A DNA stretch of 64,000 nucleotides, taken from positions 496,001-560,000 of the forward strand of contig JANVFP010000027.1 in NCBI GenBank assembly GCA_027919835.1. The letters run 5' to 3'. The DNA comes from Lentinula raphanica (taxonomy: Eukaryota > Basidiomycota > Agaricomycetes > Agaricales > Omphalotaceae). Below, one piece after another: positions 11,846 to 23,200 of this stretch. Positions within the stretch are counted from its first letter, which is position 1; every line of letters starts with the position of its first letter. The position numbers and the translations under genes are program-made. Below the pieces are notes generated by a model that was given only the letters and a program-made list of their open reading frames with translations, did no database searches and was not told the DNA's origin.

Positions 11846-12638
11846 GTTCATCAGAGCCAGATCAGAAACAGCACCAGGCCACACTGCCATGCCGATTTTT
11901 TTTGCCAGACATCGTAACTTGTCTTCTTACCACCATCTTACACTCTCTGTCTCACTCCTCAAATCCTCTACTCCTTGTCATTGTATAGCCGTATGAGCGG
12001 ACTGTCAGATTATAATGATGCGGTGGCGCTCTCAGGGTTTAGGTAGTAACAATCAATTTTTTTCTCAAAAATTGCTGGAATTTGTGCGAGACTGCAAGTG
12101 TGAGTTGAACTTTCTACATAGTGTCTTCTCTATGTTTCCACCTCCAGGACTTGCACAGAGTTCCAAAACCCAAAACACATACACTGGTCCACCTCCGCAC
12201 ATTCAGAGGCCTCAAACCTTCTACAGCCATGGTTCGGATACATATACATACCCTCCCCAGACCCCGAGCACAGTGCCTCTGCATATTCACCCAATCAGTA
12301 CTTCCTCTTCATCATCTCTTTGGGAAGGTTGTTTGAATAACAGTAAATTTGTATATTGTGCATTTTCATTCAAAGCTATGTCAATCAATGTAACAAGTAT
12401 TTTAAACACTCAAGTATTTCCTCTATATACTCGAGTGGATACTAGGCTTATGATTTAGATAAATTACCTTGATTGTTTGTGACACTTGCACATAGACTCA
12501 GGTTTATACTCAAATCACAGTTGTTAATTTTGAGTAACAAATATTTGTGACACAAGTGGCAAATACTTGAGTGTGCACTCATGAACACCTCTATATTCAA
12601 TGATTTCCATTTCAAATCTCTCAGCTGATCACACTGAG
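11846..12638. other. Intergenic, no gene recognised
   Basis: A short Pro/Ser/Thr-rich frame (12015-12458) has no conserved motif and is probably chance or a fragment. Nothing else is seen. Confidence 0.4.
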
Positions 12639-12862
12639 CATCAGGAAAATCACTGTAGATGTTTGATCTCTCAGAGATTCCAGAGACACCCTCCAAATTC
12701 TAGGCAGATTTTATCTCTCTTGGAGAAATTTTATTACCCTTAGAGATCACCAAAGACATCCAAGGTAGCCCAGAGACCTAAAGAATATTTGAGTGCTCTC
12801 AGACTGCCTAGGATTTGGGGGGTGTCCACAAAGACTCCAGGGACAGAGTCATTTTCCTGATG
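12639..12862. repeat. CATCAG palindromic element, copy 1
   Basis: Starts CATCAGGAAAAT and ends ATTTTCCTGATG. Internal arms ACACCCTCCAAAT and GGATTTGGGGGGTGT pair. 224 bp, non-coding, able to fold into one long hairpin. First of a family with seven copies in this window. Confidence 0.75.
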
Positions 12863-13123
12863 AATAAGCATAGAATAGGTTGTAAAATGACTCTTTTCAT
12901 GACTCAGTAATAGTTCAACTGCATAAAATAGGTGTATGCATTGTGATTGACTGTTATATCACAATATATCATGATATAGCCAGTTCTACAGGTAGTATTC
13001 TTGAGTTATTCAAATTGTATCCAGGGGAGTATGATATATACAACATAACATCAAGCCCACAGTGCACACAAAGATTATTGAGTGTGCTAGTAATGAATTT
13101 TGACCCAAAAACATGGCAGGTGA

Positions 13124-13321
13124 CATCAGGAAAAGTACCTCAGCTCCAAAGACTCTAGAGACACCCCCCAAAAGCCCTGAGATTTTTGAAGTGCTCCAGA
13201 GAATCTGAAAGCACTTTGAGGATGCCTGGAGAAACTCAGGATGCTTTCAAAATCTCTGGTGTCTCCAGGCTTTGGGGGGGTGTCTCTGAAGACTCCAGAG
13301 CCAGGAACATTTTTTCTGATG
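13124..13321. repeat. CATCAG palindromic element, copy 2
   Basis: Starts CATCAGGAAAAG and ends TTTTTTCTGATG. Inner arms ACACCCCCCAAAAGC and GCTTTGGGGGGGTGT. 198 bp. Ends and core match the other copies; no obvious target duplication. Confidence 0.75.
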
Positions 13322-14241
13322 GACAAGTATTGAAACACTTAAGTGCTTTTGATATATATTCAATTGAGTGGATACTCAAGTTATGATTTGAATAAATCAC
13401 CTTGATTACTTGTGACACTTACATTTGAGTGTCTGTCACTTACAAATATACAAGTATAGACTTGGGTCACAGTTGCTGATTTCACATCAGCAAAACTTGG
13501 ATTTTGCACCCCAGCACCTCCAGCATTCTCTTGCACTAGACAGTGCTGTTCAGCATTGAATAGATGCTGGATAGCACTGAATAGAGTCAGCCAATAGAAA
13601 TATCACATTGTGAGAAAGTTTGAGCTGCTTCCCAGAATTGCTGAGTGTTGCCATGTCGGAATTGAATATTGCTCCAGTGCTGCGCAGCACTGAATGGATA
13701 CTGGACTGTGCTGTTCAGCAGACCCTTGTTTTGCTGATGGCCCAGTAAGAGAGATTTGTAATTGTTTCACAAGTAGCAAGTATACTCAAGTGTGCACTTG
13801 TGCATAGCATCTAGAACTGCAATAGCCAATAAATTGACAGATTATGTAAAGTAGTTTTGACAGCTGTCATGTACTATCAGCACCTGGGCCTGCAGCATGG
13901 TTTCTGCAATTCAACAACTGGCGCTTGTTAAAATATTTTCTAATATAAATAGTAAGCATAAAAATCAAATCAGCTGCTTCTTGAAAGAAACCTATATAAA
14001 GGCTTCTTGTTTTGATACATTTCAGCTTTCTGCCATCAATAATTAGCTTCTTATATTGGCAAGTCAATCAATACAGAATGCAAAACAAAAGGTCATTACT
14101 AATAGCCAACATATCATGGAATTTACAGATATTCAATGTCTGAAACTGCTTGCAGCATTGTTAACCATTACACAGAGAGGTGTGATTCACAGGATAGCTT
14201 ACTCTGTATAGTTATACTGAATTTCCATGTAAAATAGCTGC
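13322..14241. other. AT-rich intergenic region upstream of the NACHT gene
   Basis: No gene is recognised. It includes a local palindrome-rich stretch at about 13540-13740 (repeated CAGCACTGAAT / GTGCTG words). Confidence 0.4.
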
Positions 14242-17200
14242 ATGTTCAATTATGCACAAAACACAACAGTTACTGGAGGAGAATTCAATATAGTGGGAGG
14301 AGATTCATATAAGAACTTTTATTGTAAGTGCAATCTAGGAAATTTTATTGCTGGATGAAAATATTGTATCTCTAGATCTTTCAACTGATGAAGAAAAAAA
14401 ACTTCAAGATTGGCTGTCTGCCCCAGATTGTTCTATCAATTATTCCACAGTGTTGAATAAAAGGGTAACTGGAACAGGACAGTGGATTTTAAAAGATTCC
14501 ATTTACCTCAAGTGGAAGCAGGAAGGAGGGATCTTGTGGATTCAAGGCCAAGGTAATTTATTGTCAGTAGTCTAGCTACAAAGTAAAGTATTAATTCTAG
14601 TGTTGCAGCTGGATCAGGCAAAACATTTTTACTGTGAGTTGAATAAATCATATATGTACTTAATGGTTGATTGCTTTTTTATCTCAGCACTACTATTATT
14701 CAACATCTCAAGGAAGCAACTTTGCCTACACTTTCAATCTATCATTATTTTGATACTTGTGACAATTCTGGATTAAAAGCAAGTTTTCAAGGCTTACTGA
14801 CATCCCTCCTTGTGCAACTGGGTGCTCAACACCATACAATTCATCCTGTATTGAAGAGCTTACATGAATCATTGAAGAGTGGCCTTTCCCATTCTAGGCC
14901 TACCAATAATGAGCTAGTCAATACTTTGATGGGTATTATACATGATCTAGTTCAGAAGAAAAATCATCTTTATATAATACTTGATGCTTTGGATGAATGT
15001 AAAGAGAGCAATGAAGTTTGGAACCTTTGTGTGAAGCTGACTAATCAGCATTTGGCAACAATTATAGTTTCAAGTCGCAACCATCAACCAGAAAACTTGC
15101 AATATTTTTCACTCAGTTTGTGGAATAATGATATGGTTAACAATGATATTGCTACCTTCTTAGATATGAAAATATCAACTATCAACAAAACCCTCAATAC
15201 TGAAATTAAACAGATATTAATGCAAAGAGCAGATGGAGGGTAAGTTTTGCTATTGATAAACTGAATTGCTGAAGGTCAATTATATGATAGATTTCGTTAT
15301 GTTGATTGTCAACTTCAAATATTGAAAGATTGTATAAATGCAAAAAAAATATACAAAGCACTAGCAGAGTTACCATCAAATTTAAAGGAAATATATATTG
15401 AAGCCATTAGAAAATGTGAGAATGGTTCCTATTTTGAAGAGGCACATTATCTTCTCTCATGGCTTTTATACTCCTTTGAGCCTGTTCATATGAATCAGTT
15501 GGCAATCATTCTTTCCATTGACCTGAACTCGCGGAAAATTGAATCTGATGATAATATTCTAATTGGGTTAGAAAAAATTATTGATACTACTTTAGTTACT
15601 GTTGATAACAAAAACATTGTTCAACTTGCACATGCATCTGTAAAAGATTTCTTATTGGAACACAGAAGACATACAGATACAAGCAAGATGATAAATCTGA
15701 ATGCAAACTTGGCACACAATATCATAGGACAAATGTGTCTTATTTATCTTCTACAACAGAATGAGTATAAACCTATATGGTATGACTCTTCTAAGCCATT
15801 TACTTGCAATATCAGTACATTTCAGCAATATTCAACTGTATATTGGATGAAACATAGCCAATTCAATGAGAGCACAGAAATTCCATGTAAAGAAACAAGA
15901 CAACTTACTCAAGAGTTTCTAATGTATGCAATGAATCCATTTGAAAATTGGAAGATAAACTTTCAAAGATACAGCAGAACAAAAATCAATAGTTCTATAT
16001 TGATAGATATGAATGGGTTACATATTGCTGCATTCTATGGGTTTATAGAATGTACTCAGAAGATTTTGAGCAATATTCATATGCTAAATATAGGTGTGTT
16101 CTTGTAGCTTTTGAAAAATATGGTAAACTGTATTCTCAATGATTGAGCAGATATTAATGCAAAAGGAAGAGATTATGGAACTGCAATGCAAGCAGCAGCA
16201 TATAAAGGTCACAACAATATTATCAAACTGCTTCTTGCATATGGAGCAAACATTGATATATGGGGTGGAAAATATGAGACTGCTCTAAAGGCAGCAGCAT
16301 TTGAAGGCCACACTGATACTGTTGAACTTCTTCTTCAACATAATGCAGATATTATTGCAAAAGATAAACGTCAAGATGCCATGCAAGAAGCAGCATATAG
16401 AGGTTACAAGGACATTGTCAGGCTTTTTCTTCTACATGATGCAGATGTCAATGCAGTACATAAGGAATTTGGAACTCCAATAAAAAGTGCCATATATGGT
16501 GGTCACAAAGATATTGTTGAGCTTCTTCTTCAATATGGTGCTGATATTTATAGTAATGATACCACTATGTATGCAGCAATATCTAAAGGCCACAAGGATA
16601 TTATCAAGCTTTTTTTGAGTATGGGGGAAATGTAAATGACCAGGAAACATACCATGATAGTGCTATATATCTGGCAGTATCTAAAGGCTACAAAGATATC
16701 TTTGAACTGTTTCTTCAACACGGGGCAAATATAAATGCACAGAGTAGATACTGTGATCCTGTTATTTTTGCCGCATTATCTAGAGGTTGCAAGGATATTT
16801 TTGAGCTTCTTCTTCAGCATGGAGCTGATGTAAATGCACAGAATAGTGATGGAAATACTATCCTTTATGTAGAAGTAGCTAAAGGCAACAAGGATACTGT
16901 TAAGCTTCTTCTTCAACATGGGGCAAATGTTAATGCACATAGGAAATCCAATGACCCTGCTATTTTTGCAGCATTATCTGGAGGTTACAAGGATATTTTT
17001 GAGCTTCTTGTTCAACATGGGGCAGATGTAAATGCTCAGAATAGGAATAGTAAAACTATGTTATATGTACAAGCAGCTAAGGGCAACAAAGATAATGTTG
17101 AGCTTCTTCTTCAACATGGGGCAGATGTAAATGCACAGAATAAAGTTAAAATAATAATTAAGTTTGAAGGAACACTTGTTACCAGAGAGTTCTATGAAAC

Positions 17201-17339
17201 TGCAATGCATGCAGCAGCATCTAGAGGTCATCAGGATATTGTTGACCTCCTTTATATATATAGAACAAATGTAATTGCACAGACTGGAGATGAATCAGAT
17301 GATGAAAGCACCGTATATGCAGTCCCATTGGCAATTTAG
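14242..17339 (+). pseudogene. NACHT-ankyrin (NLR-like) gene with one frameshift
   Basis: Exons: 14242-14323, 14376-14552, 14609-14633, 14688-15239, 15291-16093, 16151-17339. The N-terminus has the leader seen in agaricomycete NACHT proteins (NTTVTGGEFNIVGGDSYKNF). The Walker A motif GQAGSGKT (about residue 86) is assembled from two exons. Walker B is IILDALDEC (about residue 195). A typical post-NACHT block follows (FRYVDCQLQILKDC, KALAELPSNLKEIY, LAHASVKDFLLEH). The C-terminus is at least eleven ankyrin repeats (GHxDIVELLLQHGADVNAQ pattern). A single missing base in a T run at about 16613-16619 shifts the frame: the repeats continue cleanly in the next frame to 17339. Either the gene is newly broken or the homopolymer was misread. 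Such proteins are thought to act in non-self recognition and cell death; that role is inferred. Confidence 0.85.
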
Positions 17340-17810
17340 AACATCAATCCAAAATACTGCAGTGATTACTAGAACATTGTTAAGCTTTGCTTCAATGTTG
17401 TGCTAAGATTCTTATGAAATATGAGGAGAATGAAACTATGATATATGTAGCAGTATCTAAAGGCCACAAGGATGCATTATGGGAAACAGTTTTACTCCTT
17501 AGATCTAAGTAGCCACAGTAGTTCTGATAGACTGATAGACAGGTACCCTTTTAGTAGTAACATATAGATGGCATACCTGACTACATAATGTGCTGTAATA
17601 CCCTGCAGTAATCAATATTGTTCTATATAGTATACCATAGTCAGTGAAGTATAGTTTACTGAGCTACAGTAATTTATTTGCTATGGCTTCAATATAGCAG
17701 ACAGAGTACTACAGGATAATGTCTTCATTTCATACTAACAGTGGCTCTTGCAAACTAAGCATCAGAGGTAGAAGCAAAAGAATTAATTCAACCCTTATAA
17801 TCACTTGTCA
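17340..17810. other. Degenerate sequence downstream of the ankyrin gene
   Basis: A last ankyrin-like fragment (KGHKDALWETV, around 17455-17500) is visible amid stop codons. The ancestral gene may therefore have been longer. Otherwise nothing is seen. Confidence 0.4.
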
Positions 17811-17929
17811 ATGTTGCGGCATGTTATACAACAGCATGATCCTCACACCGGAAGTGGAATAAATTCCTTCAAGCAGAATTCTTTCCTGATAGCAAAAATT
17901 TCATACAAACATTCAGAAAATCAGGAAAT
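17811..17929 (+). pseudogene. 5' part of a small ORF split by the Ty3 insertion
   Basis: An open frame from the ATG at 17811 runs into the left LTR at 17930. It resumes at 30258, exactly after the right LTR once a single copy of the GAAAT target duplication is kept, and ends at 30448. The joined product would be about 105 residues, Lys-rich and helical-looking, with no family that I recognise. Codon use is AT-rich like the neighbouring NACHT gene. Confidence 0.5.
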
Positions 17930-18517
17930 TGTTAAGACCGTGCCACCGACGGAGTCGGAGCTCCGATCAGAGACACAGAGGATTGTTGAACGTTAGTGTT
18001 GTTATTGAGCAACACCCTCGCCACGTTACCGTGTTCAACCAAGAGAGCAGAGGAGGACGAGTACAATGTGTACGAAGTCCGACGGAGGTTCGGAGTCGGC
18101 GATGATCAACGATCAAGACGACACCGAGAGCACAGAGGTGAGTGTTAACGTTAACAAGGTAATCCAAGTTGATATTAAAACTGAGGTATGTAAGTATGTA
18201 CAGGCTCCTTATATACTGTACGGATAGTCAGTCTAATCTAAAGTACAATAAGACAATACACATCTCGGTACTACAGCATCTGAGGTGAGAAAGACAATAA
18301 GCTATTGTAAAGTAAATCAATATAAAAGTCAGCTGAGCTGTCAGAGAATAAAACAATAAGATCATAATCAAGTTATAAGACCAGATCGATACGCCGATGG
18401 AATCGGAAGGAGGGACAAGGCGGACACTGCTAGGCATGACTAGAGAGATTCAAGAAATCTCTAAGTCCAATCGCTGAGTGAAGCTCCGATGGAGCTCCGA
18501 AGATTATGGTTGTAACA
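17930..18517 (-). repeat. 3' LTR of the Ty3 element (element orientation)
   Basis: 588 bp with TGTTAAGA...TGTAACA ends. It is the direct-repeat partner of 29670-30257 with about twelve substitutions. The outer target duplication GAAAT precedes it. The polypurine tract abuts its inner end on the minus strand. Confidence 0.95.
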
Positions 18518-18520
18518 GTA

Positions 18521-18530
18521 TCCCCCTCTT
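18521..18530 (-). other. Polypurine tract
   Basis: The minus strand reads AAGAGGGGGA, three bases from the 3' LTR. This is the expected plus-strand primer site and it fixes the element's orientation. Confidence 0.75.
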
Positions 18531-18782
18531 AGGCTTGAGCCCTCGAAAGCCGATGACATCATCACCACGATCAGATGACTATGGGGATCCAATCACATGA
18601 CTCCGTTGGTCTGATTCTAGAACGATGGAATCGGGGTGCCCGATTTGGAAAAACGTTTTGATGGTGGTCTCAAATCCAAACGCGAATTGACCGGCCCTAA
18701 AGTAGCATGGTCCATGCGCCAATCCAAAAGTATAAAAGCCGAAGGTGAATGAGGGACTTAGCCAAAATTTTCCCATCAAACG

Positions 18783-20014
18783 ATGTCCCGTCCCCTCCCG
18801 AACGTTAGCACTATAACCACTACCACCGCCATCGGTCGGGAGGAGGAGTTGGTCATCTTCCTTCCTCGCAACCAGGAGACACCCACCGAACGTCGTCGAT
18901 GAGAGGCGGAGGCCGACAAAGCTGCGTTCCAGGAAGCTCAACGACGGATAGAAGAAAATCGGCGCCGACACGAAGAGGAGGAGGCGGAGGAGAGAAAAAA
19001 GGAGGAAGCGGAAGCGGCTCGCAAAGTGGAGGAGGAAAGGCTCCAATGCGAAGCAGAGGAAGCCGAAGAGGAGGAACGCTGTCAGAAGATCTGGGAAGGA
19101 AAGAAGAGGAAGGCGGAGGAGGCGAAGGCCAGTAAGGCCAAGAGAACCAAAGTCGCTGACTCCGGTCAGGGACCGTCATCGGAGCAGCTTTGGGCTGCTC
19201 GACTTTGTCGATTTTCGAGGACCTCGGTAAGTACTTATTACCTTCCTTAAGCTGTTACTAATTCCTTCATAGAATGCTTCTACCAGAGCATCTCCGACGG
19301 AGACTCTTCCAGAACCAGGCCCTTCTCGGGTTAAAAGGTATGTCCCAGAAACTCCATTCATTCCATTTATGGTGAGTCACTAACTCCTGTTTGTCTTTCT
19401 TTTCCTAATGCACAGTCAGAACGTCGGCACTGGAGGGGATCCCAGTGACGATGAATATCCGGGTCCTGACGACGGTGACGACGACAGTTCCGACGACAAC
19501 CCAGAACCTAGCGGAGATGAGACGCCGAAGGAGCAGGAGGCATGCGAGGTGCCGTCGGCTCGAAAGAGTCAAGGCTTGTGTGCCTCAGAAAGGGAAGAAT
19601 ACCGTCGCCTGCCAGCCGTGTCACGACAACAAGCAGCAGTGCACATGGACCGGGTCCGTTGCCGTCGCTGCTGCACCAACTCGGAAGTCGAAGCCTCACA
19701 AGGCCAAGGTTCCACTCCCTCGTCGGCAGGAGACTGGTTCCTCTAGGTTATCCAACTTAGAGAACGACATCCAGGCCCTAAAGGAAGGGTTCGTTGATAT
19801 GGTACAAGGCCAACACGAGTTAACGGAGTTGGTCTGGGATTCCGCCGCTACAACAGACCAGCGACTACAGGCACTCGAGAGGAGGTTTTCCAACCTCAAA
19901 GGAACTCTCGTGAACTTGATGAGGGTAGCACTGGGAGTGAAGGAAGGTGAAGGGGAAGAACAGGAGAAAGAAGCGCCGAAGGGATCAGACTCGGAGGAAG
20001 AGGAAGAGGAGTAG
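18783..20014 (+). pseudogene. Antisense accessory ORF of the Ty3 element: coiled-coil and Cys-rich protein
   Basis: Transcribed opposite to gag-pol, between the end of pol and the 3' LTR. Exon 1 (18783-19229) starts MSRPLPNVST and, past an in-frame TGA at 18900-18902, becomes a long charged helix (EEEEAEERKKEEAEAARK), then a nuclear-signal-like KKRKAEEAKASKAKRTK. Introns with GTAAGT and GTATGT donors separate 19230-19272 and about 19339-19415. The last part has an acidic linker and a Cys block C-x8-C-x11-C-x2-C-x6-C (KACVPQKGKNTVACQPCHDN), then a coiled coil and a terminal Glu run. The acidic linker and Cys block lie in different frames, so one indel is likely. I recall comparable antisense ORFs in other basidiomycete Ty3 elements; their function is unknown to me. 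Confidence 0.65.
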
Positions 20015-20293
20015 TAGGGACTTTATATACTAAAAATTGTTAATTGTGAAGTCCAATTGAAAGAAAAATAGTAAAGTAACTATAATAATGAAAATGACGA
20101 TGAGTCCGATGGAGATCCGTCAGAATTGACTTAGAAAAAATTAAGAAAAAATATAAACGCTCAATTTGCTATCATCGCATTTATACTCAATTAGTATAAA
20201 TACCGAGAGTGTTGAATAAAATACACCGAAGTGTAGTGTTAGTACAACAATGAAAACAGAAGTAAAATCAATGATATAAAATTGAACACATAG

Positions 20294-23200
20294 CTAAGTC
20301 AAAGGTCCGGGTTTGTCTGGATATCGGAGGTGGAAAGCCGGAATGAGTTCGTCGGCATGAATGTCGTCTGCAGCAACCCAAGAGAACTCCTCATCGGTAC
20401 CTTCATAACCAGACCATCTAACGAAGTACCGGAGGGGACAACGTTTGAACCGACGGTCTAGCTTTGAATCAAGTACTTCAGCAACGAGGTACTCAACTTC
20501 ACCTTCAACCTCTATCGGAGGTGGAGGTGTTTGGGTCCGATTCGGAATCGGATATGGATAGGAGGGTTCGAGTTGTGAGACGTGGAAAACAGGATGAATG
20601 CGACAAAGATAATCGGGGAGTTGTATCTTGTATGAGAGAGAGCCGATCTTCTCAAGAACCGTGGAAGGTCCAAGATACTTCTCTGCAAACTTCGCTGTAG
20701 GTCGAGTAGATTTGATGTATTTTGCTAGAACGAAGACTTCCGATCCGACGGAGAACTCCGGCGGAGGAATTCATTTTCGATCAGCCTGTTCCTTGTATCT
20801 CTTTTGAGCATTAGTGATTTCATCACGTAGAAGAGTATGAAGCTCATCGAGATTAACAACGAAATCCTTGGCTAAGTCAGAACGAATATCGATCTCCGGT
20901 TGGACTGTGATATTCGGATGGTAGCCCTTGTTAGCAAAGAACGGAGTAAGACCTGTAGAAGCGTTAGGAGCGTTGTTATAAGCAAATTCCGCAATCGGGA
21001 GAAGGGATGACCAGTCGTCCTGTTGATAAGAACAATAGATCCGGATGTACTGCTCCAGAGTTTGGTTTACTCGTTCGGTTTGACCATCAGCTTCCGGATG
21101 ATAACCAGACGTATAGTGCAATTCCATCGACAAAGCTTGACCTAAAGCTCGGAAAAACGCCGAAACGAATTCCGATCCTCGGTCAGAGGTAACATGATTC
21201 GGAACACCGTGTTTAGAGAAGACATGAATAACGAAAAGTTGCGCCAATTGTTCGGAGGTGATTTTGTCGTCACTGGCAATGAAGATAGCTTGTTTGGAAG
21301 CACGGTTGACTACGACCAAGATAGCGGTGTAGCCGTCGGAGTCAGGAAGTTGTTCGATGAAATCCATTGAGATTGAATCCCAAGGATGAGAAGGCACAGG
21401 GAGAGGTTTGAGAAGTCCGTAGGGACGATGCCGACGGGGTTTATTCTGACCGCAAATCGTACAAGACGAAACATAGTCCTTAACGAATTCTCGTACCTTT
21501 GGCCAAGTATATTGACGACGTACAGCTTCGAGAGTCCAATTCTGACCAAAGTGGCCAGAGAGAGGATGATCATGGAAGAATCGGAGGATCTGCAACCTGA
21601 GATCTCCGAAGTTCGGAACGTAGATTCGACCATCCAGACGCAAGAGACCATCTAAACCCATAGTCCATCGGAGGTTAGAAGGATCATTGACCAACTTCAA
21701 TCCCGCCATCGCTTTGCCGTTGGAGGAGTAATGTTCTCGGATCGATTGATGAACTGCTTCAAAGTCCATAACAACTGACGCACGAAGAACAGGACCTTCA
21801 AGGAAGGTAGCACGAAGTGATGTAGTGAGTTGATCATTAGTGAATATGGGTCTAAAATTGTGAGGATTAACTTGCGCGTAGCCGATATCCCCCTCTTTGG
21901 GCAGCTGATTCTGCCAGGCTTTTGCAAAAGATCCCGATAACTGTCCAGAGACGTTTTGCAAAAAATCTGGACAACCTATTGCCCCTACTAAAAAAATAAT
22001 ATTTAAATCATTTAAAAAAGGATTTAAATATTATTTTTTAAAATGAATTGCTTATATCTCTTGAACCAGGCATTTTTAGAGAAAACTGAGACCCCCCTTA
22101 TGTAATATAGGTCTAGGGCTACCTCCCAACCCTAACCCTAACCCCTAACCCATGAAAAATATCCTCAACCCCTAACCCCTAACAGGCCCCAACCCCCTAA
22201 CCCCTAACCCTAGTTACCTGATGTTGGGCAACAAATCAGACCCCTCCCTATGTGGGGGTTAGCACAAGTGCTAACCCCCACGGTCGGTGCCTGATTTGTT
22301 GCTTAATCCCAGTTTTTTAGTATTTTTTATTATTTTTTAATTCTTTTTTAAATGATTTAAATATTCATTTGTGGCACTGCTGATAACTATCCAGATATTT
22401 TGCAAAACACTTCTGGACAGTTATCGGAATCTTTTGCAAAAGTCTGGCAGAATATGGTGCTTTGGGATAGACGTCCCATCGTCTAGTCATAGCGTCAGGT
22501 TTCGCACCGAGTTTTCCAGGACAGAAACGGATAACGAAGTTGAACTGATGAAGGTATTTGGACCATCGGACCTGCCGTCGGGTAAGAATCTTCGTAGTGG
22601 AGAAGTACTCCAGATTCTTGTGATCAGTAACGACGTCGATCGGAGTGCCCGAACCTTCAAGGTAATGCCGCCAAGCTTTAAAAGCTTCGAAAATAGCTAG
22701 CAATTCCTTGTCATGAGTGTCATAGTTCAATTCGGCAGAGTGGAAAGTGCGAGAAAGGAAGGCCACCAGATAAATTTCTCCATCGGCGCCGACGATGGAT
22801 AGGATAGCTGCTAGAGCATAATCTGACGCATCTGTTTCGACAATAAGAGGTTTATCAGGTTCCCAATGAGAAAGAATAGGGGCATGAGTGAAAGCGTGCT
22901 TAAGCGTATTGAAGGAATCTTGACATTCCGAAGTCCAGACCCATGGAGTATCCTTCCGAGTGAGTCGGTTCATCGGAACGACGATATCACTGTAATTGTG
23001 AATAAAACGACAATAGAAATTCGCAAAACCTAGGAAGGACTGGATGTCCTTAACCTTCCTTGGCATCGGCCAATCGATAATAGCCTTGATTTTGTCCTCG
23101 GCCATGGAAAGTCTGTCGGGGGAAAAAATATACCCAAGATATTCAACCGTGTCAATTCCGAATTCACATTTCGTTGGATTGCAGAAAAGTTTGTGTTTGC

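Noticed and set aside
22125..22215. CCCTAA repeats considered as a chromosome end
   Set aside because: They are short, imperfect, and lie inside an element with a 7-bp target duplication in the middle of Ty3 pol.
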